DNA from: Psychrobacillus sp042944905
GTDB taxonomy: Bacteria; Bacillota; Bacilli; Bacillales_A; Planococcaceae
Assembly: GCF_042944905.1 (NCBI RefSeq)
Contig: NZ_CP168496.1
Location: 1,612,001-1,676,000 of the forward strand
Reading direction: 5' to 3'
Length of the DNA stretch: 64,000 bases
The first letter of the stretch is position 1. Each line of letters starts with the position of its first letter. The notes under the pieces are model-generated. The model was not told where the DNA came from. It saw nothing but the letters and a program-made list of their open reading frames with translations, and did no database searches. The position numbers and the translations under genes were made by a program. Of the stretch, positions 1-7,874 are shown in pieces.

Positions 1-12
1 TTCTCTGAAATA

Positions 13-41
13 TTGACCTTCCTTTTTTATTGATATATCAT
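13..41 (+). promoter_or_regulatory. Predicted sigma-A promoter of qcrABC
   Basis: TTGACC at 13-18 and TATCAT at 36-41 are separated by 17 bases, a good vegetative-promoter arrangement. The start codon of qcrA lies 75 bases downstream of the -10 box. Transcription start not verified. Confidence 0.55.
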
Positions 42-115
42 GTATATGTCCTAGTATTATTAATTTAAGCAAGTATGTCCATTGGACTGACCTTTAAGTT
101 AGAGGGGGGAAAAGG

Positions 116-619
116 ATGAGTAACAATAAGGTTTCAAGACGTCAGTTTCTAAGTTATACATTAACAGGTGTTGGTGGATTTATGGCAGCTGGAATGCTAA
201 TGCCAATGGCACGTTTTGCAATTGATCCAGTTTTGCAAAAAAAAGCTGGTGGAAACTTCGTTCAAACTGATAAAAAGGTTGCAGAAATTACGGATGCTCC
301 TGTACGCGTGGATTTTACTTTTGAACAAGTGGATGCATGGTACAAGTCTGATGTAACGAATACTGCATGGGTTTACAAAGAAGGAGATCAAATTATCGCT
401 CTTTCTCCAGTATGTAAGCATTTAGGTTGTACAGTGAACTGGGAAGGTGACCCAGCACACAAAAATCAATTCTACTGTCCATGTCATGGTGGTCGCTATG
501 AGAAAAACGGAAAGAATGTTCCAAAAACACCACCTCTAGGTCCGTTGGATCAATATGAAGTTCGTGAAAAAGACGGTTTCATAGAAATTGGAAAAGCAAT
601 ACCTAACACATTAGTTTAA
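116..619 (+). CDS. qcrA: Menaquinol:cytochrome c reductase, Rieske iron-sulfur subunit
   Basis: Rieske [2Fe-2S] subunit of the bacillary bc-type complex that passes electrons from menaquinol to cytochrome c at the membrane. The N-terminus has a twin-arginine-like SRRQFL stretch followed by a hydrophobic segment (about residues 15-30), as expected for a Tat-exported, membrane-anchored Rieske protein. Box I is C100-K-H102-LGC and box II is C121-P-C-H124, giving the two Cys and two His cluster ligands plus the disulfide cysteines. Length 167 aa matches the Bacillus family. The ATG follows a strong AGAGGGGGGA ribosome site. First gene of qcrABC, with qcrB starting 20 bases downstream. Confidence 0.97.
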   Translation: MSNNKVSRRQFLSYTLTGVGGFMAAGMLMPMARFAIDPVLQKKAGGNFVQTDKKVAEITDAPVRVDFTFEQVDAWYKSDVTNTAWVYKEGDQIIALSPVCKHLGCTVNWEGDPAHKNQFYCPCHGGRYEKNGKNVPKTPPLGPLDQYEVREKDGFIEIGKAIPNTLV

Positions 620-639
620 AGTAAGGGGGTACGACATCA

Positions 640-1314
640 GTGCTGAATAAAATCTATGATTGGGTGGATGAACGGTTAGATATTACACCAATATGGCGTG
701 ATATCGCAGACCACGAAGTACCAGAACACGTAAACCCTGCACATCATTTCTCTGCATTTGTCTATTGTTTTGGAGGGTTAACATTCTTTATTACGGTTAT
801 TCAAATTTTATCGGGTATGTTTTTAACGATGTATTACGTACCAGATATTGTAAATGCATGGGAATCTGTTTACTATCTTCAAAACGAAGTAGCATTCGGT
901 GAAATCGTGCGAGGGATGCATCACTGGGGAGCATCGCTTGTAATTGTTATGATGTTCTTACATACATTACGTGTATTCTTTACTGGTTCTTATAAAAAGC
1001 CTCGTGAACTAAACTGGATGGTCGGAGTATTAATCTTCGCTGTTATGTTAGGTTTAGGTTTTACAGGTTACTTACTACCTTGGGACATGAAAGCATTGTT
1101 CGCAACTAAAGTAGGTATTCAAATTGCAGCATCTGTTCCACTGATTGGTGGAGCTATTAAAACATTATTAGCCGGTGATGAACATATTATCGGTGCACAA
1201 ACATTAACAAGATTCTTTGCGATTCATGTGTTCTTCTTACCAGCTGCGTTATTTGCTTTACTTGCAGCTCACTTTATCATGATTCGTCGTCAAGGTATTT
1301 CTGGACCACTATAA
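640..1314 (+). CDS. qcrB: Menaquinol:cytochrome c reductase, cytochrome b subunit
   Basis: Cytochrome b6-type subunit of the bc complex, 224 aa, with four hydrophobic helices and the heme-liganding histidines in helices II and IV (HHWGASLVIVMMFLHTLR and the later FAIHVFFLPAALFALLAAH region). It binds two b hemes and forms the quinol site with QcrA and QcrC. It corresponds to the N-terminal half of mitochondrial cytochrome b; the C-terminal half is in qcrC. The start is GTG at 640, preceded by AAGGGGG. Middle gene of the operon. Confidence 0.97.
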   Translation: MLNKIYDWVDERLDITPIWRDIADHEVPEHVNPAHHFSAFVYCFGGLTFFITVIQILSGMFLTMYYVPDIVNAWESVYYLQNEVAFGEIVRGMHHWGASLVIVMMFLHTLRVFFTGSYKKPRELNWMVGVLIFAVMLGLGFTGYLLPWDMKALFATKVGIQIAASVPLIGGAIKTLLAGDEHIIGAQTLTRFFAIHVFFLPAALFALLAAHFIMIRRQGISGPL

Positions 1315-1355
1315 TGGGTAAGTGGAACAGATAATTCTTAAAAGGAGGGGAATTT

Positions 1356-2144
1356 ATGCATCGCGGAAAAGGTATGAAGTTTGTTGGGGATTCTCGTGTA
1401 ACAGATCCAGCTAGCAGACCTAAAAAAATGCCGAAAGACTATTCTGAGTATCCGGGTAAAACAGAAGCTTTCTGGCCTGACTTTTTGTTAAAAGAATGGT
1501 TAGTCGGTGCGGTTTTCTTAGTGGGTTATTTGGTGTTGACTGTTGCTCATCCGTCGCCACTTGAGCGTCCGGCTGATCCAGCTGACACAGCTTATATTCC
1601 ATTGCCAGACTGGTATTTCTTATTTCTATACCAATTATTAAAATACGAATTTGCTTCTGGACCATATAATGTGATTGGAGCAATTGTCATTCCAGGTTTA
1701 GCTTTTGGAGCGCTATTATTAGTACCTTTTTTAGATACAAGCAAAGAAAGAAGTCCTTGGAAACGTCCGTTGCCAACTGGATTTATGCTTCTTGCTCTTG
1801 CTGCTATGATATTTTTAACTTGGGAATCAGTAGCAAACCATGACTGGGTAGCTGCTAAAGCTCAAGGGGAAATTAAAGCACCAGTTGCTAAAGTAGAATT
1901 TGATGAAAGCTCGGAAGGTTATCAAATTTATGCCAAAGCATCGTGTATCGGTTGTCATGGTAACGCTTTTGAAGGTGGAATAGGTAAGCCGTTAATCGGT
2001 TTAAAATATACAGCCGATGAGATCGTTAACATCGCACATGAAGGTTTACCAGGCGGTATGCCAGGTGGTACTTTCCAAGGTACAGATGAAGAGCTTCACA
2101 AACTTGCAGAGTTTATAACAACTCTTCAACCAGTGGGCAAATAA
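1356..2144 (+). CDS. qcrC: Menaquinol:cytochrome c reductase, cytochrome b/c subunit
   Basis: Fusion typical of Bacillales. The N-terminal half (about residues 45-165, three hydrophobic helices, PDWYFLFLYQLLKYE motif) is a subunit IV-like part of cytochrome b. The C-terminal domain is a small cytochrome c with one heme site, CIGCH, near residue 198 and a later GGMPGG region carrying the distal methionine. 262 aa. Good AAAGGAGGGG ribosome site. Last qcr gene; an intrinsic terminator follows. Confidence 0.97.
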   Translation: MHRGKGMKFVGDSRVTDPASRPKKMPKDYSEYPGKTEAFWPDFLLKEWLVGAVFLVGYLVLTVAHPSPLERPADPADTAYIPLPDWYFLFLYQLLKYEFASGPYNVIGAIVIPGLAFGALLLVPFLDTSKERSPWKRPLPTGFMLLALAAMIFLTWESVANHDWVAAKAQGEIKAPVAKVEFDESSEGYQIYAKASCIGCHGNAFEGGIGKPLIGLKYTADEIVNIAHEGLPGGMPGGTFQGTDEELHKLAEFITTLQPVGK

Positions 2145-2162
2145 TAAAGCTTTAGCTTGATA

Positions 2163-2194
2163 AAAAAGAGTCAGGAAACTGACTCTTTTTTTTT
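2163..2194 (+). terminator. Intrinsic terminator after qcrABC
   Basis: AAAGAGTCAG-GAAA-CTGACTCTTT hairpin followed by a run of T. Perfect stem with a GAAA loop, 20 bases after the qcrC stop. Confidence 0.92.
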
Positions 2195-2220
2195 ACCTAC
2201 ATATAATTAGGGGGGGTTTC

Positions 2221-2817
2221 ATGAAAGATCTGACGATGTTTTTGAAAGTAATACTCTACAATAAATCATTTATGTGGCTGTTGTTTTTTGTGAATCTTTT
2301 AGGTACAATTTATGGTTATTATTGGTATGGTTCTCAACTCGCTATTACAGAACCTAAATTTTATATTTTTGTTCCTGATAGTCCTACCGCTAGTTTATTT
2401 TTTACTATTGCATTGTTGGGATGGCTGCTAAAGAAGAATTGGAAGTTAGTTGAAGTACTTGCATTAATCACGCTTGTGAAATATGGATTGTGGGCTGTTG
2501 TTATGAATATTTGGACATATATAGAAACGGGATCCATTGGTTGGATGGGATGGATGTTAGTTGTTTCCCATTTTGGGATGGCACTTCAAGCTATTTTATA
2601 TATGCCATTCTATAAATTCAAATGGGTACATATATTGATTGCTTCTATTTGGACTGTACATAATGACATAATCGATTATGTGTTTGATCAAATGCCTATT
2701 TACAGAAGTTTAGATGTTTATGCTAACCAGATTGGTTATTTTACATTTTGGTTGTCTATTGCATGTATTCTAATTGCTATTTATAATTATCAAAAAAGGT
2801 CAAGGCTAATAAGTTGA
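2221..2817 (+). CDS. ypjA: DUF1405 membrane protein YpjA
   Basis: 198-aa integral membrane protein with about six hydrophobic segments and aromatic-rich loops. It matches the DUF1405/YpjA family by length, composition and its place directly after qcrC, the same order as in B. subtilis. Molecular function unknown. ATG preceded by an AGGGGGGG ribosome site. It lies after the qcr terminator, so it may be transcribed from its own promoter or by read-through. Confidence 0.85.
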   Translation: MKDLTMFLKVILYNKSFMWLLFFVNLLGTIYGYYWYGSQLAITEPKFYIFVPDSPTASLFFTIALLGWLLKKNWKLVEVLALITLVKYGLWAVVMNIWTYIETGSIGWMGWMLVVSHFGMALQAILYMPFYKFKWVHILIASIWTVHNDIIDYVFDQMPIYRSLDVYANQIGYFTFWLSIACILIAIYNYQKRSRLIS

Positions 2818-2869
2818 TGAATCCTAAATTTCGATTTAATATAATAGTATAGAGTGAGAGGGGGAAGTT

Positions 2870-3553
2870 TTGTTGGGTTCTTATATAGTGTATTTTGCAA
2901 TAATTTTATTATTGCCTTTATATGCACAAATGAAAGTAAAAAGTACGTATAATAAATATGCAAAAGTTCGCTCGACTTCAGGTATGAGTGGTGCACAAGT
3001 AGCCAGAACTATTTTAGATGCGAATGGATTACATGATGTAAAAGTGATTGAAAGTAGAGGCTTTTTAAGCGATCACTACAACCCAATGACAAAGGTCGTT
3101 GCTTTATCTTCTCATAATTATAATGAGGCGTCTGTTGCTGGTGCAGCAATTGCAGCCCATGAGGTTGGACATGCAATCCAACATAAAGAAGCTTATTCGT
3201 TTTTAACATTAAGACATAAGTTAGTACCCATAGCAAATATTTCTTCCAATGCATCTTGGATTTTTGTGATGATTGGTATTTTTGCGAGCCTAACTAATAT
3301 GCTACTTTTAGGTATTGTTTTACTTGCAGTTGGGGTGGTATTTCAATTTGTAACACTTCCAGTAGAATTCAATGCATCTAGCCGTGCAATGGATCAAATG
3401 GTTTCTTTAGGTATTATTCGTAATGAAGAAGAGCGTCATGCGAAAAAAGTGTTAAGCGCTGCTGCTTTAACTTATGTTGCCGCTACTGCTGTTGCCGTTC
3501 TTGAATTATTACGTTTAGTATTAATTTTTACAGGCATGAATAGAAATGATTAA
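2870..3553 (+). CDS. yugP: Zinc metallopeptidase, YugP family
   Basis: 227-aa membrane zinc peptidase of the DUF2227/YugP type. The signature HEVGHAIQH (HExxH plus a third His) is near residue 100, with hydrophobic helices at the N-terminus, around residues 130-165 and at the C-terminus. Start is TTG at 2870 (or the adjacent TTG at 2873) behind GAGAGGGGGAAG. In B. subtilis yugP is elsewhere and ypjB occupies this position, so the neighbourhood differs. Substrate unknown. Confidence 0.85.
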   Translation: MLGSYIVYFAIILLLPLYAQMKVKSTYNKYAKVRSTSGMSGAQVARTILDANGLHDVKVIESRGFLSDHYNPMTKVVALSSHNYNEASVAGAAIAAHEVGHAIQHKEAYSFLTLRHKLVPIANISSNASWIFVMIGIFASLTNMLLLGIVLLAVGVVFQFVTLPVEFNASSRAMDQMVSLGIIRNEEERHAKKVLSAAALTYVAATAVAVLELLRLVLIFTGMNRND

Positions 3554-3573
3554 ATAAAATATAAAAGCTAAAA

Positions 3574-3614
3574 AGGATCGTCCTTTGTCAGAAAAGACTA
3601 AGGGCGATTCTTTT
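3574..3614 (+). terminator. Probable terminator after yugP
   Basis: GGATCGTCCTT and AGGGCGATTC form an imperfect stem with a loop of about 15 bases, followed by TTTT. The T run is short, so this is moderate evidence. From here to the first dispersed repeat (about 3615-3852) I see no other feature. Confidence 0.5.
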
Positions 3615-3852
3615 AGTATGCGTCTCTTTCCCTTTAGAAGAACATGTTATGGGAAATCACACATTTTTCCGTGTAGCAGGCTTTAGTATGTATGGAGTAA
3701 TGGCCTCATTTTCATTAATGGATTTGAGTAGTTGTAAATCTACTTTTAAATTTTCCAGACTCAATAATTTTGTTGGAAAGAAGAATTGAACAAAAAAATG
3801 GTTGCTTTCTCTGTAGAAAGTTAATCTTTCTTCAATATCTATCTCTTTCTCT

Positions 3853-4222
3853 TTCTTTTACCGTGTGAGGCATACATGATTAAGTGGGTATCATATTAGA
3901 GTTTGTGGAATCTGAGAAAAAGTAGATAGCAACCAATGATAAAGAAGCGCTGAGCGGACGAAATTGCATCTTAATCCGCTTTTAAAAGAGTAGAATAGGA
4001 TTTATTCACTCATTAACCAAACCTTATGCACCTTGTCTCTGCATATTTCAAAAGGGCGACGGACAAATATCCACCACAAGATTACCGAAAAAAATGGATC
4101 GTGAAGTGACGCAGTCACTTCACGATCCACAATAATTCCAACGGTAATAGTGTAGTTGATGTTTCGTCCAAAGCACTCGGGAAATAGTAAAGACCAGATG
4201 CACTTAAGAGACTCCTGTCTTA
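3853..4222 (+). repeat. Dispersed structured repeat, copy R1
   Basis: Full copy of a repeat also found at 12788-12936/14691-14920, 28299-28626 and, partially, at 44616-44889 and 54731-54783. Shared blocks in order are: a TTTTAC-rich start; ATAAAGAAGC.CTGAGCGGACGAA with a hairpin to TCCGCTTTT; a CATTAACCAAACC..GGGCGACGGACAAA block; ATTACCG at 4081-4087 pairing with CGGTAAT at 4142-4148; an inner 16-bp hairpin with a GCA loop at 4095-4129; then GTCCAAAGCACTC and GCACTTAA. It fills the gap between convergent yugP and the YitT gene, ending at the latter's stop. Confidence 0.85.
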
Positions 4223-5092
4223 TTACTCTATTGGTCTTTTCTCATCGTCGAGTGTAAAGCCTTCCCCCATTACATCATGGACTTCAGTTAGGGAAACGAA
4301 AGCATGAGGATCGACAGAAGTAATAATAGACTTCAAACGAACGATTTCATTTTTTCCAATTACACAATAGAGAACTTCCCGATCGTTTTTAGTGTAATGA
4401 CCATACCCCTTTAATACAGTGACCCCACGTTCCATTTCTAAAGAAATCCGATTAGCAATTTCATCCTGTAATTCTGAAATGATAAATGCACCTCGAGCAG
4501 CATAAGCACCTTCTTGTACAAAGTCGATTACTCTCGCACCAACAAATACAGCAACAAGGGTATACATCATAGAACGTTCATCTAAAAACGTCAGCCAAGA
4601 TAAAAGTATGACTACGGCATCAAACATAAACATCGTTTTTCCCATACTCCAACCGATATACTTATGAGCAAGACGGGCAATAATATCAACCCCGCCAGTT
4701 GTTCCACCAAATCTAAAAATAATACCTAAACCAACACCCACAAATACACCAGCGAATAACGAAACGAGCACCATATCATCTTCTAGGCCAATAGGTATTT
4801 CATAAATGCCGAATATTTTTAAAAATATTGAAACAGAAACTGTACCAATAACCGTATAAGCAAACACCTTTTTGCCTAATAGTTTCCACCCTAATATAAA
4901 CATAGGAATATTCAATATAAGATTCATTAATGCTACATCCCATTTAAACACGAAATATAAGATTAATGTAATTCCAGCAAAACCACCCTCTCCAAGATGA
5001 TTTTGCATATTAAAATGCACAAAACCAAAACTATAGATAGCGGACCCAATAATAATAAAAATTATATTTTTAAGTTTTAAACCTATTCCCAC
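4223..5092 (-). CDS. ypjC: YitT/YpjC family membrane protein (DUF161-DUF2179)
   Basis: 289-aa protein with about six membrane helices in the first 200 residues (GSAIYSFGFVHF, VGVGLGIIFRFGGTTGGVDIIARL) and a soluble DUF2179 domain at the C-terminus (GYGHYTKNDREVLYCVI, typical of the family). Family members have been proposed as transporters, without a proven substrate. GTG start at 5092 behind AGAGGTG. It is divergent from ypjD, as ypjC sits near ypjD in B. subtilis. B. subtilis has several YitT paralogues, so the symbol is by position. Confidence 0.85.
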   Translation of the reverse strand: MGIGLKLKNIIFIIIGSAIYSFGFVHFNMQNHLGEGGFAGITLILYFVFKWDVALMNLILNIPMFILGWKLLGKKVFAYTVIGTVSVSIFLKIFGIYEIPIGLEDDMVLVSLFAGVFVGVGLGIIFRFGGTTGGVDIIARLAHKYIGWSMGKTMFMFDAVVILLSWLTFLDERSMMYTLVAVFVGARVIDFVQEGAYAARGAFIISELQDEIANRISLEMERGVTVLKGYGHYTKNDREVLYCVIGKNEIVRLKSIITSVDPHAFVSLTEVHDVMGEGFTLDDEKRPIE

Positions 5093-5200
5093 GAATTCAC
5101 CTCTAATATAAATATACTATAGTTAATATTATCAATCATTTGTTTGCTTTTGACAACCAGTGTATATTTTTATTAGGATGAGATAAGGAGTGTGAAAATA

Positions 5201-5533
5201 ATGGCTGAAAATAAAACATTATCCGAATTACAAAAAGAAGTAGATTTATATATAAATCAGTTTAAGGAAGGTTATTTTCCACCAATGGAACTGTTAGCGA
5301 GATTAACAGAAGAGTTAGGGGAGCTTTCTAGAGAAATTCAACATAAATATGGCACAAAGAAAAAAAAGAAAACGGAAGTAGAAAAAGCACTTGCGGATGA
5401 AATGGGAGATTTCTTCTTTGTATTAATTTGTATGGCAAATGCGGAAGGTATCGACTTAGAAGAATCATTACAGAATGTCTTAAAAAAATACAATACAAGA
5501 GATAAAGATCGTTGGACTAAAAAGGAGGACTAG
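5201..5533 (+). CDS. ypjD: MazG-like nucleotide pyrophosphohydrolase YpjD
   Basis: 110-aa all-alpha NTP-pyrophosphatase of the MazG/dUTPase superfamily. The metal-binding acidic motifs are visible: ARLTEELGELSREIQ (EExxE type) and ADEMGDFFFVLICMAN (ExxD). It probably hydrolyses a non-canonical NTP to NMP and pyrophosphate; substrate unknown. ATG at 5201 was chosen because the AAGGAG at 5185-5190 is too close to an upstream in-frame GTG at 5192. dapB follows after two bases, so the two are probably co-transcribed. Confidence 0.88.
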   Translation: MAENKTLSELQKEVDLYINQFKEGYFPPMELLARLTEELGELSREIQHKYGTKKKKKTEVEKALADEMGDFFFVLICMANAEGIDLEESLQNVLKKYNTRDKDRWTKKED

Positions 5534-5535
5534 TT

Positions 5536-6312
5536 GTGGTTATTAAAGTAGCGATAGCAGGACCAAGGGGAAGAATGGGGAAAGAAGCAGTAGAAACGCT
5601 TATAAAAAATAAAGAATTTTTATTAGTGAGTGTTTTGGACCATAAAAAAGAAGAAGATTTCTTGGGAGATAATATTCCTATCTACACTTCATTACAAGAA
5701 TTAATTTATCAAACGAAACCGGATGTATTAGTCGATTTGACTGTGCCTTCTTGTGTTTATGAACATACTATCACTGCATTAGAGAATGGAGTAAGGCCAG
5801 TTATTGGTACAACTGGCTTCACTGATTTACAATTAGAAGAGATTAGAAAAAAAGTGGAGGAAAAAGAAGTAGGATGTATTATCGCTCCTAATTTTTCCAT
5901 TGGAGCAGTACTTATGATGAAGTTTTCACAAATAGCAGCGAGGTATTTACCGAATGTGGAAATAATTGAGATGCATCATGATCAAAAAGTGGACGCTCCT
6001 TCAGGTACGGCTATTAAAACGGCTCAAATGATTCATGAGGAAAGAAATGCTTTTGAGCAAGGACATATAGATGAAAAAGAGTTAATAGAAGGCGCTCGAG
6101 GGGCTAATGTTAATGGAATGCATATTCATAGCGTTCGATTACCAGGCTTAGTAGCTCATCAACAAGTACTTTTAGGAGGAGAAGGGCAGCTATTAACCCT
6201 TCGACATGATTCATTTGATCGTACTTCATTTATGTCGGGTATTGTGTTATCCATCCATGAAGTAATGAAACAGAATACGCTTATATATGGTTTAGAAAAT
6301 CTTATTTTTTAG
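5536..6312 (+). CDS. dapB: 4-hydroxy-tetrahydrodipicolinate reductase
   Basis: NAD(P)H-dependent reductase of the lysine/diaminopimelate pathway, making tetrahydrodipicolinate. The N-terminal Rossmann motif is GPRGRMGKEA (residues about 8-17). The catalytic region EMHHDQKVDAPSGTAIKTA contains the conserved His, Lys and SGTA substrate loop. 258 aa, slightly shorter than the usual 265-270. GTG start behind AAAGGAGG. Part of the ypjD-dapB-mgsA-bshA-cca-birA run. Confidence 0.96.
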   Translation: MVIKVAIAGPRGRMGKEAVETLIKNKEFLLVSVLDHKKEEDFLGDNIPIYTSLQELIYQTKPDVLVDLTVPSCVYEHTITALENGVRPVIGTTGFTDLQLEEIRKKVEEKEVGCIIAPNFSIGAVLMMKFSQIAARYLPNVEIIEMHHDQKVDAPSGTAIKTAQMIHEERNAFEQGHIDEKELIEGARGANVNGMHIHSVRLPGLVAHQQVLLGGEGQLLTLRHDSFDRTSFMSGIVLSIHEVMKQNTLIYGLENLIF

Positions 6313-6322
6313 GAGGAGTATA

Positions 6323-6730
6323 ATGAGAATTGCATTAGTGGCACATGATAAAAAAAAGGATGATTTAATCCAATTTGTAACTGCATATAAACTTATTTTA
6401 GAAGACCATGATTTATTTGCCACTGGAACAACTGGTCTGCGAATAATTGAAGAGGTTGGTTTATCTGTTTTTAGATATAAGTCGGGTCCTCTTGGGGGGG
6501 ATCAACAAATAGGATCTGCCATTGCCAATAACGAAATGGATATGGTTATTTTCTTTCGAGACCCTCTTACTTCACAACCACATGAACCAGATGTATCGGC
6601 ATTAATTAGACTTTGCGATGTTTATCAAATACCACTTGCAACGAATATGGGAACAGCTGAAGTTTTGTTAAAAGGATTAGAAGAAGGTTTTTTAGATTGG
6701 CGATTATTAGAAGAGAGACGATCTCGTTAA
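6323..6730 (+). CDS. mgsA: Methylglyoxal synthase
   Basis: Converts dihydroxyacetone phosphate to methylglyoxal and phosphate in the cytosol. The 135-aa protein shows the family landmarks: N-terminal AHDKKKDDLI, TGTTG near residues 36-40, SGPLGGDQQIG (phosphate-binding loop) and FFRDPLTSQPHEPD with the catalytic Asp. ATG behind AGGAGGAG, ten bases after dapB. In B. subtilis bshB1 lies between mgsA and bshA; here it is absent and bshA starts 13 bases after mgsA. Confidence 0.97.
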   Translation: MRIALVAHDKKKDDLIQFVTAYKLILEDHDLFATGTTGLRIIEEVGLSVFRYKSGPLGGDQQIGSAIANNEMDMVIFFRDPLTSQPHEPDVSALIRLCDVYQIPLATNMGTAEVLLKGLEEGFLDWRLLEERRSR

Positions 6731-6742
6731 GGAAGTGATTAA

Positions 6743-7873
6743 GTGCGTAAACTAAAAATTGGCATTACCTGTTACCCTACAGTAGGTGGTTCAGGAGTTA
6801 TTGCTACTGAACTTGGAAAAATGCTTGCTGAAAAAGGGCATGATATACATTTCATAACTTCTAGTATGCCTTTTCGGTTGAATAAAATGTATCCGAATAT
6901 TACTTATCATCAAGTAGAGGTAAACAGCTATTCTGTTTTTCAATATGCACCTTATGATATTGCACTTGCAAACAAAATGGCAGAGGTTATTGAAGATGAA
7001 GGACTTGATGTTCTGCATGTGCATTATGCGATTCCTCATGCAGTCTGCGCAATACTTGCAAAAGATATGGCAAAATCGGATATTGGAATTGTTACCACAT
7101 TGCATGGAACTGATATTACGGTTTTAGGAGACGATTCATCTTTATCGGGTGCAATTCGTTACGGTATAGAAAAATCAGATATAGTTACTGCAGTCTCTGA
7201 TTCTTTAGTAAGTCAAACAGTGGAGTTAATCGCTCCTAAAAAAGAAATAGAAACCATTTATAATTTTGTAGATGAGGAAGAGTACTCTAAAAAAGATGTT
7301 GGTGATTTAAAGGAATTGCTTGGAATTCGATCAGATGAAAAAGTAATTATTCATGTTTCCAACTTTAGAAAAGTAAAACGTGTTCCAGATGTGGTGAAAA
7401 GTTTTGAACTAATTCGACAAGAAATTCCTGCGAAATTGTTATTAGTAGGAGATGGACCTGAAAAACATCCTGTAATGGAATATGTTAAAGGGAAATCATT
7501 TGAAAAAGATGTATTATTTCTAGGGAAACAAGACAATCTTTCTGAGTTATATTCCATTTCTGACTTAATGTTACTGCTATCTCAAAAAGAGTCATTTGGT
7601 TTAGTTTTACTCGAGGCAATGGCTTGCGAAGTTCCTTGTATTGGAACAAATGTTGGTGGAATTCCTGAAGTAATTTCACATGGAGAAAATGGATACTTAG
7701 TGGAACTTGGGGATATTGCAAAAGTGGCAGAATACGGTGTGAAAATTTTGCAAGACCCTTTATTACATAAAAATTTAAGCGAGACATCTATCCAAATTGT
7801 TCAAGAGCGTTTTAGTTCTTCTCAGATTGTCGAACAGTATGAAGCGATGTACGAAAGAGTGGCGAGAAAATAA
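6743..7873 (+). CDS. bshA: N-acetyl-alpha-D-glucosaminyl L-malate synthase
   Basis: First enzyme of bacillithiol synthesis: a GT4 glycosyltransferase joining GlcNAc from UDP-GlcNAc to L-malate. N-terminal GGSGVIATELGKMLAEKGH loop, LHGTDIT in the middle and the C-terminal nucleotide-sugar site with KESFGLVLLEAMACEVPCIGT..GGIPEVI (E-x7-E motif) are all present. 376 aa, family length. GTG start behind GGAAGTG. The deacetylase gene bshB1 is not next to it, so the deacetylase step must come from a gene outside this window. Confidence 0.95.
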   Translation: MRKLKIGITCYPTVGGSGVIATELGKMLAEKGHDIHFITSSMPFRLNKMYPNITYHQVEVNSYSVFQYAPYDIALANKMAEVIEDEGLDVLHVHYAIPHAVCAILAKDMAKSDIGIVTTLHGTDITVLGDDSSLSGAIRYGIEKSDIVTAVSDSLVSQTVELIAPKKEIETIYNFVDEEEYSKKDVGDLKELLGIRSDEKVIIHVSNFRKVKRVPDVVKSFELIRQEIPAKLLLVGDGPEKHPVMEYVKGKSFEKDVLFLGKQDNLSELYSISDLMLLLSQKESFGLVLLEAMACEVPCIGTNVGGIPEVISHGENGYLVELGDIAKVAEYGVKILQDPLLHKNLSETSIQIVQERFSSSQIVEQYEAMYERVARK

Positions 7874-7874
7874 C

